Below, in pieces: positions 47,095-57,315 of a stretch of 64,000 nt of DNA. Where the stretch lies: contig JAOWCC010000442.1 of the NCBI GenBank assembly GCA_030867875.1, forward strand, positions 434,001 through 498,000. The letters run 5' to 3'. Origin of the DNA: Actinernus sp. WN-2022 (taxonomy: Eukaryota > Cnidaria > Anthozoa > Actiniaria > Actinernidae). The notes below the pieces were generated by a model. That model saw only the letters and a program-made list of their open reading frames with translations, did not search any database and had not been told where the DNA came from. Made by a program: the position numbers and the translations under genes. Within the stretch, counting starts at the first letter, position 1, and each line of letters begins with the position of its first letter.

Positions 47095-47194
47095 ACTTGT
47101 TTACGAGTACATCTACGATTGTTATCACCCTGAAGGAGACGTTCCATGTTTGCAGCTATCTGAAGATGCTGTAATCATTTTTGAACAGTACACA
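47095..47194 (+). CDS. DUF3987-family protein, exon 2
   Basis: After acceptor TCTTTTTAAG the exon reads (R)LVYEYIYDCYHPEGDVPCLQ and then LSEDAVIIFEQYT, ending at GTAAGT. The split arginine codon AG|A matches the donor at 45032. The exit phase is 0 as it stands, but the next exon expects one more base. An ancestral CAG|GTAAGT donor that lost a G would explain this. Confidence 0.8.
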
Positions 47195-49464
47195 GTAAGT
47201 CAGAAATATAAATCAACAATTTGGCGGTGATTTATCTCCAGTTAGAAAGGTTTGGCAAAGGTATACTGGACAGGTGCTGACATTCAACGGGGTTTTGCTT
47301 TGCTGCAGTTTCCCATCGCTTTCTTCGTATCCATGCTGGATCTGGCAACAATTTCAGAAATTCTTAATAAGTTCAACTTTAAATGCACTCATTTAATGTC
47401 CGTTGCCTTTAACAATAGTCATAGTATATGTTACGCGCGATTTGGCGATCTGCGCAATCTCAAAATTTGGCGATCTTTATATAAGTTCACTAAATACTTC
47501 TCAATGCAAAGTGCAAGGCTACGAATTTATCTCGCACAATATTTTAGACAAAGTTTCATCATCATAATAATAATGTCAGTTTATTTTAACCCTTTCGCAG
47601 TCTTACACTGAATTATAGGGACGTCAGCATATGGCACAACATTAACACAAGTATAATAGGGCTTACTTGATATACTGAAAACACACTCATTGATACTTAA
47701 CAGTACAAAGGAATGTGATATTGAATTTATAAAAAAATAAAACCAACTTATAAACTCGATCGTACTATAACTGCTGTACTTCGTACTCGCAATTTTCGCT
47801 TCCATAAAGTGCTCATTTGTTAGTTTCACAGGGTTTCATCAAGTCAACGACGCACTTAATTGAATCGGAGACCTAGCGATGTTCCTGGACCCTTCCTGAG
47901 TCATCACTGAAGAATGCCTTTACCCTTCTCGATTGAATATCAGTCGTTGTTGTTTGTTCCCTGTAAGCAGAGTTCAATCCTAGCTACTGAACTTGGATCA
48001 AACGTTCGATAATTGAACTCAATCGATAGCATCTAATGCTCACAAGCCTCTCTGAACTGAATAAGTAACATATTTCGTTGCTTTGAATACCCGTCTCCCA
48101 TGAAATTTGCACACCCGTAAATTTGCACTCCCCGGTGCAAATGTCCTAGGGAATATGTACTCCCCGGTGCAAATTCTCTAGAGTTATTTCCTAGGGAAAT
48201 TGGCACCCCCTTAGTAAATTTGCATTCCCCGTGTCTTGCGTTTTATTACTCTAAGGTCAGATTTGAGTTAAGCTCCGAAGGTTCACGTAGCGTTCTTACC
48301 GAAACTTAGCTTAGGAAATTTGTACTCCCCTGTCTTGCGTTACTCTAAGATCAGATTGAGTGATTTTCATTTTGTTTTGCTTTGTAAGCAGTTGATGCTT
48401 TGCAACACTTTGGCTCGCGAATAGCGAGCCACTGAATAGACCACTAATTGAAAGCCTGCCGCAATGTACCGACCTGATAACTGAAAGGCGGGAGACTTAA
48501 AAAGTCTTTACAATTTGCTTGAAATAATAAACTCTTAAAATCAAAACCTTAATCGAATGTTGAGATACGATTATTCCCTAGATTAACCCAAAATCGTCCT
48601 ATAATTTCGAAGTTAAATTTTGAATGCCTCGACGCTACGATAAAAAAACTATAGATGCGGTGATATTTGTCTTCCCCGCCGCCGCTCCTTGTAAAGGGAC
48701 TACAGTCATCCACTTATATTATTAAAAGTTTGAACCTTGGATTCAATAGTAGGCACCGTCCTTAATTGATCGTAAATGGCTTCCAGGCCTGGCGCGCGGC
48801 ACTATTTATTTGATGTAGCAATTCACAAAAAATCTTCAAATTGATTGTATGTTTATGATTGCGTAAATTCTATGCGATTCAGGGAAAATCACATGCATGC
48901 ATGCCCGATCGGTATACGTAATTCCGCTGAAAATTGCACTCGAAAAACCGATATTTTATCACCCTCGTCGGCTTCGCGACTAGGACGATATCCGTTTTCT
49001 CGTGCAAATTTCTATGGAATTACTTCGTCAGGAATGTGATCTCTACATATACGGAGCCAACTATAAATTGAACCAGTTACGCCTCTATCCGGATAATACG
49101 CCACTTTTGCGCGTATCTGGCAATTTTCATGTACCGCTTATAGTAATACGTTTAACCTGAGTATCAGGTCCTTCCCCCCTTAAAAGATTAAGAGGAGAGA
49201 AGAGAAGCGCTTTTAATTTTTCTCTTTCTCGAGGGAAAAGGGCAGGCCAGGAGCTGGGCCTGATACTCAGATTATAGTACGCTCGTATCTGTTTCGCTAT
49301 TTACATCGTAAATGGAAGACATACAAATACTGCATGTGAAATTTGACATTTATCGAGTTTTGGATGTCTGTGTTCATGTATGCATGGTACTACTTGAGGT
49401 ACGAACGTAAGTTGCTCCGTAGAGTCCACATGCCTGATACCTGTTTTGCTTTATTCAATTACAG
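47195..49464. other. DUF3987 intron 2
   Basis: Contains dispersed TTTGCACTCCCCGGTGCAAA-type repeats at 48110-48330 and a MITE at 49154-49272 (AACCTGAGTATCAGG to CCTGATACTCAGATT). Nothing else recognised. Confidence 0.55.
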
Positions 49465-49712
49465 ATGAAATTGCCAACCACTTAAACTCCCACTGGGAGC
49501 AAGGCGGGCCAAGTGTTGGCAACCAATCTAAATGCGATAGGTACGTGTTAAGAGTTTCAGTCGTGCTTCATGTATTTAACGACATAATGTCAAAAAAGCT
49601 GAACGATGGAGCTCAGCTCTCTCCACCGTCAGATACCATCACAGATGCGACTGTCAAGGCCGCAATAAAGCTGGTGGTCTACTTTGGCGAACAAATGAAG
49701 ATCCTAGAGCAG
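49465..49712 (+). CDS. DUF3987-family protein, exon 3
   Basis: After acceptor TATTCAATTACAG the frame reads DEIANHLNSHWEQGG, then RYVLRVSVVLHVFND, ATVKAAIKLVVYFGEQ and ILEQ, ending at donor CAG|GTAAAT in phase 0. The helical VLHVFND segment is typical of the C-terminal part of DUF3987 proteins. The entry phase does not match exon 2 by one base. Confidence 0.8.
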
Positions 49713-50886
49713 GTAAATTATAATACAAGTTTAGCTATAAAGGAACAAAGATAGCAGAAACTTCGACCCCTTCGTCTTCAGTTTTTCAAACTGTTCTCGT
49801 GGAGTGTTTCAACGCAGGACGCCCAAACTCAAATAAAAGTTATTTTCTTTCAATAAGACCGAATAAATAAATAAAAATTGACAAAACATGCTGTAGAAGT
49901 AAAAAGTATAGTAGTTATAAAAACTATTCATTACGGGTTTCATGTAATAAAGTATTTATGTTTTACTAGAACATTTATGTGGGTGGGGAAACGGTTTATA
50001 TAGTGTCGAGTGCATGATTACCGCTGAGGAAACATGTGCTCGGATCAATTGGGATCAAAGAAAATTGCGCCAACAATAGAAATGGTTATAGTTGTAACAG
50101 GAAGTGTTGATGAGTAAACTAAGGAAACATACTGATCTAATTGTGAGTGAATAAGTGAATTCTGAAATTAAATGAACGAAAAGCGTTCATTAATACCGTG
50201 AGGTGCCAAAGTGCCTAATTTGAAAATAAAGTTCTGTAATCTTTGCGTTTGCGGGTGTCGGTAGTATAATAAATGTATCCGTAACTTACGGGTGTTTCAT
50301 AAAGCAACTGTTCAAAGTCATCAGTCTACCTACGGGGTACACTTACGTGTCAGAACTTAAAACTTAAGATTTTCGTAAGTGTCCACTTTATGCGTGGTTT
50401 CCATATGCTACGTAAGCAGTTGCAAACAACGATAGATCGCAAACTGTTTCCGACGGCTTGTAAACGTAGGATTACCACGCATTGGTGTCGTTTATGCAAC
50501 AATTCATAGTTTTACGGGTGTTGCATAAAACTTTTACGGGCTGAACTTTAAGTGAAAAACCACACGTAAACTGAATTCACGGGACCTTTTCTGCCTTTCT
50601 AACATATCATCTTTTATTTCATAGATACACACTAAAAAACGAATACGTATAAGCGGTACGAAGAATCTGTCAGCCAATAGGAAACGCGAACGATAAAAAC
50701 TCACTGATGAAAAATCATCGTTCGTCCAATCACGAGCGCGAACGATGAAAACCACAAGTGAACAAAATCGCATCGAGATTTTTATTCCCGCCAAAAATAC
50801 CGACTTTTGCTGGATGGATTCCCAGCACGACGGAGGCCAGTTCCAAACATGTTTGCTTCATTGATTAGTTTATAGAAGGCCATGGA
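49713..50886. other. DUF3987 intron 3, left of the nested transposon
   Basis: No supported gene. GATCGCAAACTGTTTCCGAC at about 50434 recalls the MITE at 41376. Confidence 0.45.
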
Positions 50887-50910
50887 GTAATCTACGGTGG
50901 CCCAAAAGTG

Positions 50911-51168
50911 TCACGGCAAAATCAATTTGTTCACGGCAAAATCAATTTGATTCACGGCAAAATCAATTTGATTCACGGCAAAATCAATTTGATTCACGGC
51001 AAAATCAATTTGATTCACGGCAAAATCAATTTGATTCACGGCAAAATCAATTTGATTCACGGCAAAATCAATTTGTTCACGGCAAAATCAATTTGTTCAC
51101 GGCAAAATCAATTTGTTCACGGCAAAATCAATTTGTTCACGGCAAAATCAATTTGTTCACGGCAAAAT
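50911..51168. repeat. Left subterminal array, 20/21-bp unit, about 13 copies
   Basis: Unit TTCACGGCAAAATCAATTTG. Copies 3 to 8 carry one extra A (ATTCACGG...). In direct orientation here and inverted at the other end; likely transposase binding sites. Confidence 0.95.
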
Positions 51169-51287
51169 CTGAAGACCGGGCCGGGAGGCATGGAAACCAT
51201 CTAAAGTCCCATGATGCACCAGTAACACTCGAGATGGCATATCAAATTTCGTTCTGGTTTATATACGCCTCGTGGTGTGATATCGCG

Positions 51288-53563
51288 ATGTTTTGTCCGA
51301 GTTGTGGCTCTGCAAGGGACAAAAATACACGTTATTGCGTAAAATGTGGAAAAGGTATTAAGCTAAAGATTATCAAGAACGTATTTACATTTACATTATT
51401 AAGCTAAATAATGATGAACTGTTCCTTTTGTCCAAACGATGGATCGAAACAACTACAACTTACCTAATGAGACTAAAAAGAAGGCAAAAAGAACAATCAA
51501 TCTACCAACGTTTTCACAAACAGTGTCTATCTATAATCCCATATAGATAAGATAAGAGCTACACTACTGTACTTACTCTTATGAAATAACCCAATATAAA
51601 GAACATGTCTTGTTCAAATTATTTTTCAGGTTTTGATGATCAAGCCCAGGGTTCATCCAGCACTGGTTTGTCAGAACCCAGTACGTCAAAGGGCAACTCC
51701 TTTGGGCGTGTGAAATCGTTTGTGGATTATAAAAGAAGCAAAGGCAAGGAATGGAAAGAAAGTGTTTCGAAGAAAGGCAAGACAGCAAAGAAGAAAGAAG
51801 AAAAGAAATCAGAGGATGATGAAAAAGAGGTGATCATTTTTATTGGTCTGGTTGAGTGGAATGAAGACCATGAAAGCCTGAAAAGAAAGCATGGAAAACG
51901 GCTAGCTTTAAAAGTGAACAAAGATGATGCTGCCGAAGTATTGCGACAGAAAGCTGTGGAAAAATGGAAAGCATTTGTTAGCAATATTTATAATCCCAAT
52001 GAAGAGTATGTTCTGCTCTTGGAGGACTTCCAAGAAGCAATATTCTTGCCTGGTTCATTCAAAGAATTTTTTTACTATTAAGCGCTACCATGAAGAACTA
52101 GGAAAAGATTATAAACGCATAACATTATATCTGTGTACTGCAGATGATTTTAATCAATCTCAAGATACACATAGTTCTAGATCTCCTCATGAAAATGACT
52201 TGCAAACACAGCAACAAGATACTGGTGAGTCAGAACAAGAGCTAGAAATGGTAGTATTGGGCAAAGATCAAGAAAACGAAGATCAAATTACCTTAGATCT
52301 CCAAATGGCCCAAGCTATGCAGGCAAGTCTAAGTGACCCAGGGGAGAACAGTTTGCAAGTTCCAACAGCCAACAAACCACAATCAATCACTAATCATGTA
52401 TCAGTTGTGCAAGAACTCAAGAAACGCATATTGCCTTCTAAGCAGTTTTTTATTGTCATGAGGAGAGGAATCCCACTCTCACGTGTGATTACATTGTGGC
52501 AACATGAGAAAAACAAGAAATCACCCGAACATTCAGTGGCAGTGAAGTATCTGGGAGAGGCTGGGATCGATACTGGGGCAATTGCAAGGGAGTTCTTTGC
52601 AAATGTTATCAACGACATCGGAACAAGTTTGTTTCCAGAAGGAAGTCCAATTGATTCAACCCTGTGTGTGAAAAATGGCACTTTCAGAACAGCAGGAGAG
52701 ATTGTATCCACCAGCTTGGCACAAAATGGACCCCCACCAAACTTCTTGGATGAAGCTGTCTATGACACGTTAGTCAATTTTGATGTTGACATCAGAATTC
52801 TCAACACAGAGAAACACTTAACCCCCAAAGAAAGGCAGATTTTAGATGCTGTGAACGATGATTTAAGCCAGAACCATGATTTTGTTATAGACCACGGGTA
52901 TACAGGTTTAATTGATGAAGGGCACATGGACGACATCATTGGATCAGTTCTTATAAGCATTTGGAACAAGAGAGTCATGTGTCTAAAGGAGTTCAAGGAG
53001 GGACTCGCTCTTTATGGACTTGCCAATATAATTTCCGAGTGTCCACAGAGCTGCAAAGCCCTATTTGTTAAGGGTCACATCAAGGAAGTTGATGCAAACT
53101 ACTTAGTTGGACTGTTATGTCCCAAGTATGCAGAACAAGGCACTTCAAGAAGACAGGTTCAAGAACAGATTGTGGACCATTTTCAAGATTTCCTCATCAG
53201 TCTTGAGGATGACAATATTCCAGGCTACTCTGCACCAATTGCATGGAATTACAAATCAGAAGATGAGAGCACCACAGATGAATCTGAATAAAAATTCCAA
53301 TCACCAGAACTAAGTGCTGCTGGAGTGATGGGATGGTTAACTGGGCAAAGACACAGAGAGATCACTGGTCAGAACATAAAGATCACTGTCAAATTCGATC
53401 ATGAGTGCAAAGTTCGAAATCCTTGCCACACTATATGTTTTCCCTACGTGGGGCTTGTGGTATGGAGATTACACTTCCCACACAACATATGGCCACATTT
53501 GAAGAGTTCAAGCAAATCTTTCTTCTGGCATATTGCAAAGGGCAAGCATTTGGAATGCCATAG
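51288..53563 (+). pseudogene. Zinc-ribbon/HECT E3 ubiquitin ligase carried by the transposon, disrupted
   Basis: Exon 1 (51288-51354) reads MFCPSCGSARDKNTRYCVKC, a zinc ribbon with two CxxC pairs, and ends at donor AAAG|GTATTA in phase 1. Exon 2 starts at 51630 (TTTTTCAG|G) and encodes a lysine-rich linker, an alpha-helical stretch, and a HECT domain of the G2E3-like type from about KKRILPSKQFFIVMRRG. Three breaks are visible: a T7 run at 52067-52073 where six T would keep the frame, a TAA at 53289-53291 after DESE, and a G4 run at 53450-53453 where five G would be needed. Beyond them the C-lobe continues as ACGMEITLP, with the catalytic cysteine at 53456-53458, and AYCKGQAFGMP-TAG at 53563. 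The product as written could not be an active ligase. Confidence 0.85.
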
Positions 53564-55008
53564 AACATGATTATATTTGTGTAGTATTGCAACATATGTA
53601 TTTCTCACTAGTTTTGAACAGAATGACAATAGAGTGATTTTGTTTAACTTGTCAAAAATTGGCAAACTAATAGTTAGTAGTAGACTTGAAATCCATTGTT
53701 TTCTTTTGTTCTTTATCAACCTAGTACTAACTAAATAGTCTTCTTTCTTTCACAGGTTAAATAAAATCACTCTTATTGTTTACATATTTCAAAATAAGTT
53801 TCACAGTGATATTAATACGGGTATTTACAAGCCTATATTATACAGTACAGTGCATTAGGAAGGAAATCACATAACAATAGTATTGACATTAATATAGTAT
53901 GTGAGTACTGATAATGCGAATACATCATGTACATGGTAAGGAGATTTTCAGTTCATTTTTATTAGAAGATTTTGAACAGATATTTGGTGTTTTTGTTCTC
54001 CATTTTAAAATATGTTAAGTCTCAGAAAACTTAGTTTGATCAGTGGAAATACATGAATCACTTTAAGATTATTATTATGATTGTTTCATTAAAAAATGGC
54101 CATAAATCTGAATGTTTTTACTACATGTATGTAATATAAACTCAAGTAAGATTAGTAAGGTAATAGCATGGTTTGTAGTGATATTTGGCATAAATACCAT
54201 GAGTGACATTTCTAAATGTGGTGTTTATGCCAAATGTCACATACAACCATACAGACATTTACTGAGTGAGCAATGGCATAAACATTTACAAAACTTGAAA
54301 AGCTTAAACAGACATAAACTTAAGTTCCTTCATAAGAATTTACAAATGGTCTTCAAGAACAATTTCTTAAGTTTTTTACCTTCTTTTTCCTTCGCTAAGT
54401 AACATTATTAGCGAGAAAACTTGAGTTTTTCTCTTCTCCATAAGTTCAGATAACTGTCTGCCATTTTATTTTTAAACAATTACGCCTTGCCAAATATGGT
54501 GTAAGAACTTTAAATCACACTCCTCTTAGCCAATCAGAATACAGGAATGTCCTAGGTCATAATTTATTGTAACAATGTGAACCATCTCCCATCAACATGA
54601 ATCCTCATTCATTTATTCAACATCATCACGTTTTCATTCTGATTATAAGCTCCTGAATATAGGCCCAACAAAAACCTTAAGAATTTTACACTGTCTAGAG
54701 TGCACACAATATATAAACTGTGAAATACTACTATTACCAAATAGTATTAAATAGTGTTATCTCTGTCGTTTTCTTTTGTTTTATCAGAGCTATTTAGTAC
54801 TAATTTGTTTGTGCCGTTTCATGGTTATAATTACGTGCACTCTGTTCTAATGTTTCAAAATATGAATTTGTGTGACAGCTACATGTAATGGTAGGCTGTG
54901 CAACTGATAGCAACATGTAGTGGGCAAAGGCCAATTTGTAAGCTTTACCTGTAACTACATGTATAAAAGTAACAACTTGATAAAGAGTATCCAGTATTCA
55001 TCACTGGG
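53564..55008. other. Non-coding middle of the transposon
   Basis: 3' regions of the two convergent genes. A hairpin at about 54176-54246 pairs GTGATATTTGGCATAAATAC with GTGTTTATGCCAAATGTCAC. Nothing else recognised. Confidence 0.55.
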
Positions 55009-56148
55009 CTAGTGTCCATTAACAGCTACATCAGTCAGTTTTTTATAGAGTTCAACAGCTCCTCTCCAGTCATTAGGCACCTCTAATCTCAATTCATTCA
55101 TTACATATTGAAAATACTCATGGTACTCTGTCGTATCATAACTGACATCAACCAGATGAGAGTAAGCGTAATTCAAAGCAGCAGTCCGTACAGGAACAAT
55201 AAGGCCACCAGTCCCACCATGAAAATCTGGTATTGAATATAGAGAATCAGGCCTCCCACTGACTGTGTCAAACCTAGATTTTCTTATGTAATGCGTGTTC
55301 CAATTTTCCTTTACTTCATTAAGCCCCACCTGAAGTACCGTTCCAAAGCAGAACCACAAACACTCCTTCTGGACAGGATCAGCAATATTAAGATCTCCTT
55401 CATCTGTCATATCCTTGAAAAAAGACATCCACCAAGATGTCCAGTTTCTCCTTAAAAAGCTCCACCACCCCTCAATACGTTGGTTTCGGTAAGAGGGGAC
55501 ATATTTATGGGTATCCGGGTTATCCCTAAAAAAGGAATGAATACCAGCCATAATCCCATTTTCTGTGCCCAAGTCAGTATATAAGTCTAGAGGACATCCT
55601 CCTTGCTTGCGAACAGCATCCAAATAATAGGCAGCGATGTTGTCAGGTAAGTTGTTGGAGCGTGTGACATACAGCCAAAGTATTTTCCTGCTATATCCAT
55701 CGATACAACCATGGATAGGGAAGCCAAACGGCTTCAGTTTATCGTAACCGTCAGCATGCCAAACCTTATTCGGTCCAGGGCAGACGTACTTCCGTCTTCG
55801 TAGCCTGTGTGCTCTTCTCGCTTCAACTCCTTCGGGATCTACTTCTCGGACAATTTCCTCGACTATTCCTCTGGGGACTCGTATCCCCCTCCGCTGGAGA
55901 GCGTGCCAAATGCTGCGATAGCCAACAGACGATCCCGGTCCATCCATGATTTCGATTATTACATTTCTTAATTGCTGGGGATCGAACTCCACGTTATTTC
56001 TATGAAGGTTATACTGCTTCAGCTTTCTCTTGAGAGTACTAAGACTCATATTTATGTTGTGTTTCGTTCTTAACATGTGGAGAATTTCTTGATACTCGTA
56101 TCCATCACAAAACAACGTCTCCAACAATGTCTTCTCATCGTCCGCCAT
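55009..56148 (-). CDS. DDE (rve-type) integrase/transposase
   Basis: An uninterrupted 379-residue frame starting MADDEKTLLETLF. Residues 1-60 form a helix-turn-helix-like region (EYQEILHMLRTKHNINMS, STLKRKLKQY). Residues 70-110 resemble the second helical domain of IS3-type integrases (GYRSIWHALQRRGIRVPR). The catalytic core has D133 in VWHADGYDKL, D192 in YTDLGTENG and E226 in NQRIEGWW, a D-D-33-E spacing. The typical GCIDGYSRK strand lies between the first two. The frame is intact with no stop, in contrast to the HECT gene. The start codon is about 75 bp inside the right subterminal array, so that array may also act in its promoter. It probably mobilises the element by binding the terminal arrays. 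Confidence 0.92.
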   Translation of the reverse strand: MADDEKTLLETLFCDGYEYQEILHMLRTKHNINMSLSTLKRKLKQYNLHRNNVEFDPQQLRNVIIEIMDGPGSSVGYRSIWHALQRRGIRVPRGIVEEIVREVDPEGVEARRAHRLRRRKYVCPGPNKVWHADGYDKLKPFGFPIHGCIDGYSRKILWLYVTRSNNLPDNIAAYYLDAVRKQGGCPLDLYTDLGTENGIMAGIHSFFRDNPDTHKYVPSYRNQRIEGWWSFLRRNWTSWWMSFFKDMTDEGDLNIADPVQKECLWFCFGTVLQVGLNEVKENWNTHYIRKSRFDTVSGRPDSLYSIPDFHGGTGGLIVPVRTAALNYAYSHLVDVSYDTTEYHEYFQYVMNELRLEVPNDWRGAVELYKKLTDVAVNGH

Positions 56149-56243
56149 CTTAATTTTCGACGATGGGGACTGGGGCGACTGTGTAAATCCGCTGACACTG
56201 GAGGCTAGTCCATGCGGGAACTAAACCAAATTGATTTTGCAGA

Positions 56244-56487
56244 TTTTGCAGATTTTGCCGTGAACAAATTGATTTTGCCGTGAACAAATTGATATTGCCG
56301 TGAACAAATTGATTTTGCCGTGAACAAATTGATTTTGCCGTGAACAAATTGATTTTGCCGTGAACAAATTGATTTTGCCGTGAATCAAATTGATTTTGCC
56401 GTGAATCAAATTGATTTTGCCGTGAATCAAATTGATTTTGCCGTGAACAAATTGATTTTGCCGTGAACAAATTGATTTTGCCGTGAC
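56244..56487. repeat. Right subterminal array, 20/21-bp unit, about 12 copies
   Basis: Inverse of the left array: CAAATTGATTTTGCCGTGAA, with 21-bp versions (GTGAATCAAATTG) clustered near 56380-56440. One copy reads GATATTGCC. The minus-strand frames through it (for example 56593-56150) are translations of the repeat, not genes. Confidence 0.95.
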
Positions 56488-56510
56488 ACTTTTGGGTCAC
56501 CGTAGTAATC

Positions 56511-56961
56511 TCTATATATTTATAATTCATTATAGTTTGTTTTTGCTTCCAATTCGTCCTTGCATATCTAAGTAAGAGATACTTAAAATCCATGACCTCT
56601 TTTCATATCATGCATGGTATTAATGTTCTAAAATAAACACGGTTTTACTATTGACTTTGAATATGAACGTGTAAATATTTATGGTAGTTAACCATTTCTT
56701 GCGCTACCATATCACATTAGTCATTATACGCTCGTGTTATACTACTAAGTGAGCACTTAAGTGGAGGTTTCCCGTAACCGGTTCCTGAGATTGAGGTTTT
56801 ATTAATTTCACGTTTTGGGCATGTGCTACGAGGACAGATTTGGCGAATTTGCATATCCGGAGTTAAACCGTAGCCATAGTTTTCGTCGAGCATTTGCATT
56901 TACCTATTGAAAGTCCACGCGTCATTTACTCTCACTGACATTGTTTGTTCTAATGTTGCAG
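56511..56961. other. DUF3987 intron 3, right of the nested transposon
   Basis: Nothing recognised; ends with the acceptor TTCTAATGTTGCAG. Confidence 0.5.
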
Positions 56962-57315
56962 CTGAACGACGGATTGAGCAAGGAACAAGAATCCTCAACA
57001 ATTTATGCCAAAATAATGTTGCATAAGGGTCCGTTTGCCACTGTCCGTAGCGTACAGAGGTCGTTTAGCGGCAAAACTCAGCGGCCAAGTGCAGACGACG
57101 TCATACAAATTTTCAAGGCAATGGAAGAAGATGGTCTTGGCAAAGTTAAGACCATTGATAAAGCCACCGTCTACTACAAGCCACTGCCTTGTGAAATCGC
57201 CGAGGAGAAGTTGCTGCGATACAATATTGGTTGGGAAACATATGCATACAGAAATATTTTCTGTGAGCTTTGTGCCACGACACAAATTTCAAAGGAGCAT
57301 TTTAACAAGTTTTGA
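56962..57315 (+). CDS. DUF3987-family protein, last exon
   Basis: After TTCTAATGTTGCAG the frame reads LNDGLSKEQESSTIYAKIML, then GPFATVRSVQRSF, and EMEEDGLGK-like AMEEDGLGKVKTIDKATVYY, ending ISKEHFNKF-stop. It looks like a winged-helix C-terminal domain (KIMLHKG, V-x-x-IFKAMEEDGLG), as expected for this family. The phase 0 entry fits the donor at 49712. The intron between is 7.2 kb because of the transposon. Confidence 0.8.
   Translation: MNDGLSKEQESSTIYAKIMLHKGPFATVRSVQRSFSGKTQRPSADDVIQIFKAMEEDGLGKVKTIDKATVYYKPLPCEIAEEKLLRYNIGWETYAYRNIFCELCATTQISKEHFNKF

Larger units (their letters stand above)
50887..56510. mobile_element. Complete DNA transposon with DDE integrase and HECT gene, IS3EU-like
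   Basis: The element 50893-56504 (5612 bp) starts TACGGTGGCCCAAAAGTGTC and ends with the inverse GACACTTTTGGGTCACCGTA, with one difference. GTAATC flanks it on both sides (50887-50892 and 56505-56510). The equivalent 8-bp reading is AGTAATCT with one base less of TIR at each end. Next to each TIR lies an array of 20/21-bp repeats. Inside are a zinc-ribbon/HECT gene (plus) and a DDE integrase (minus), convergent. The TAC...GTA ends, 6-bp duplication and rve-type integrase agree with what I recall of the IS3EU superfamily; that name is a judgement from memory. The element lies wholly inside intron 3 of the DUF3987 gene. Confidence 0.9.

Noticed and set aside
50908..51204. Frames reading HGKINLIHGKINL
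   Set aside because: Translation of the transposon's 20/21-bp subterminal array, likewise on the minus strand at 56150-56593.
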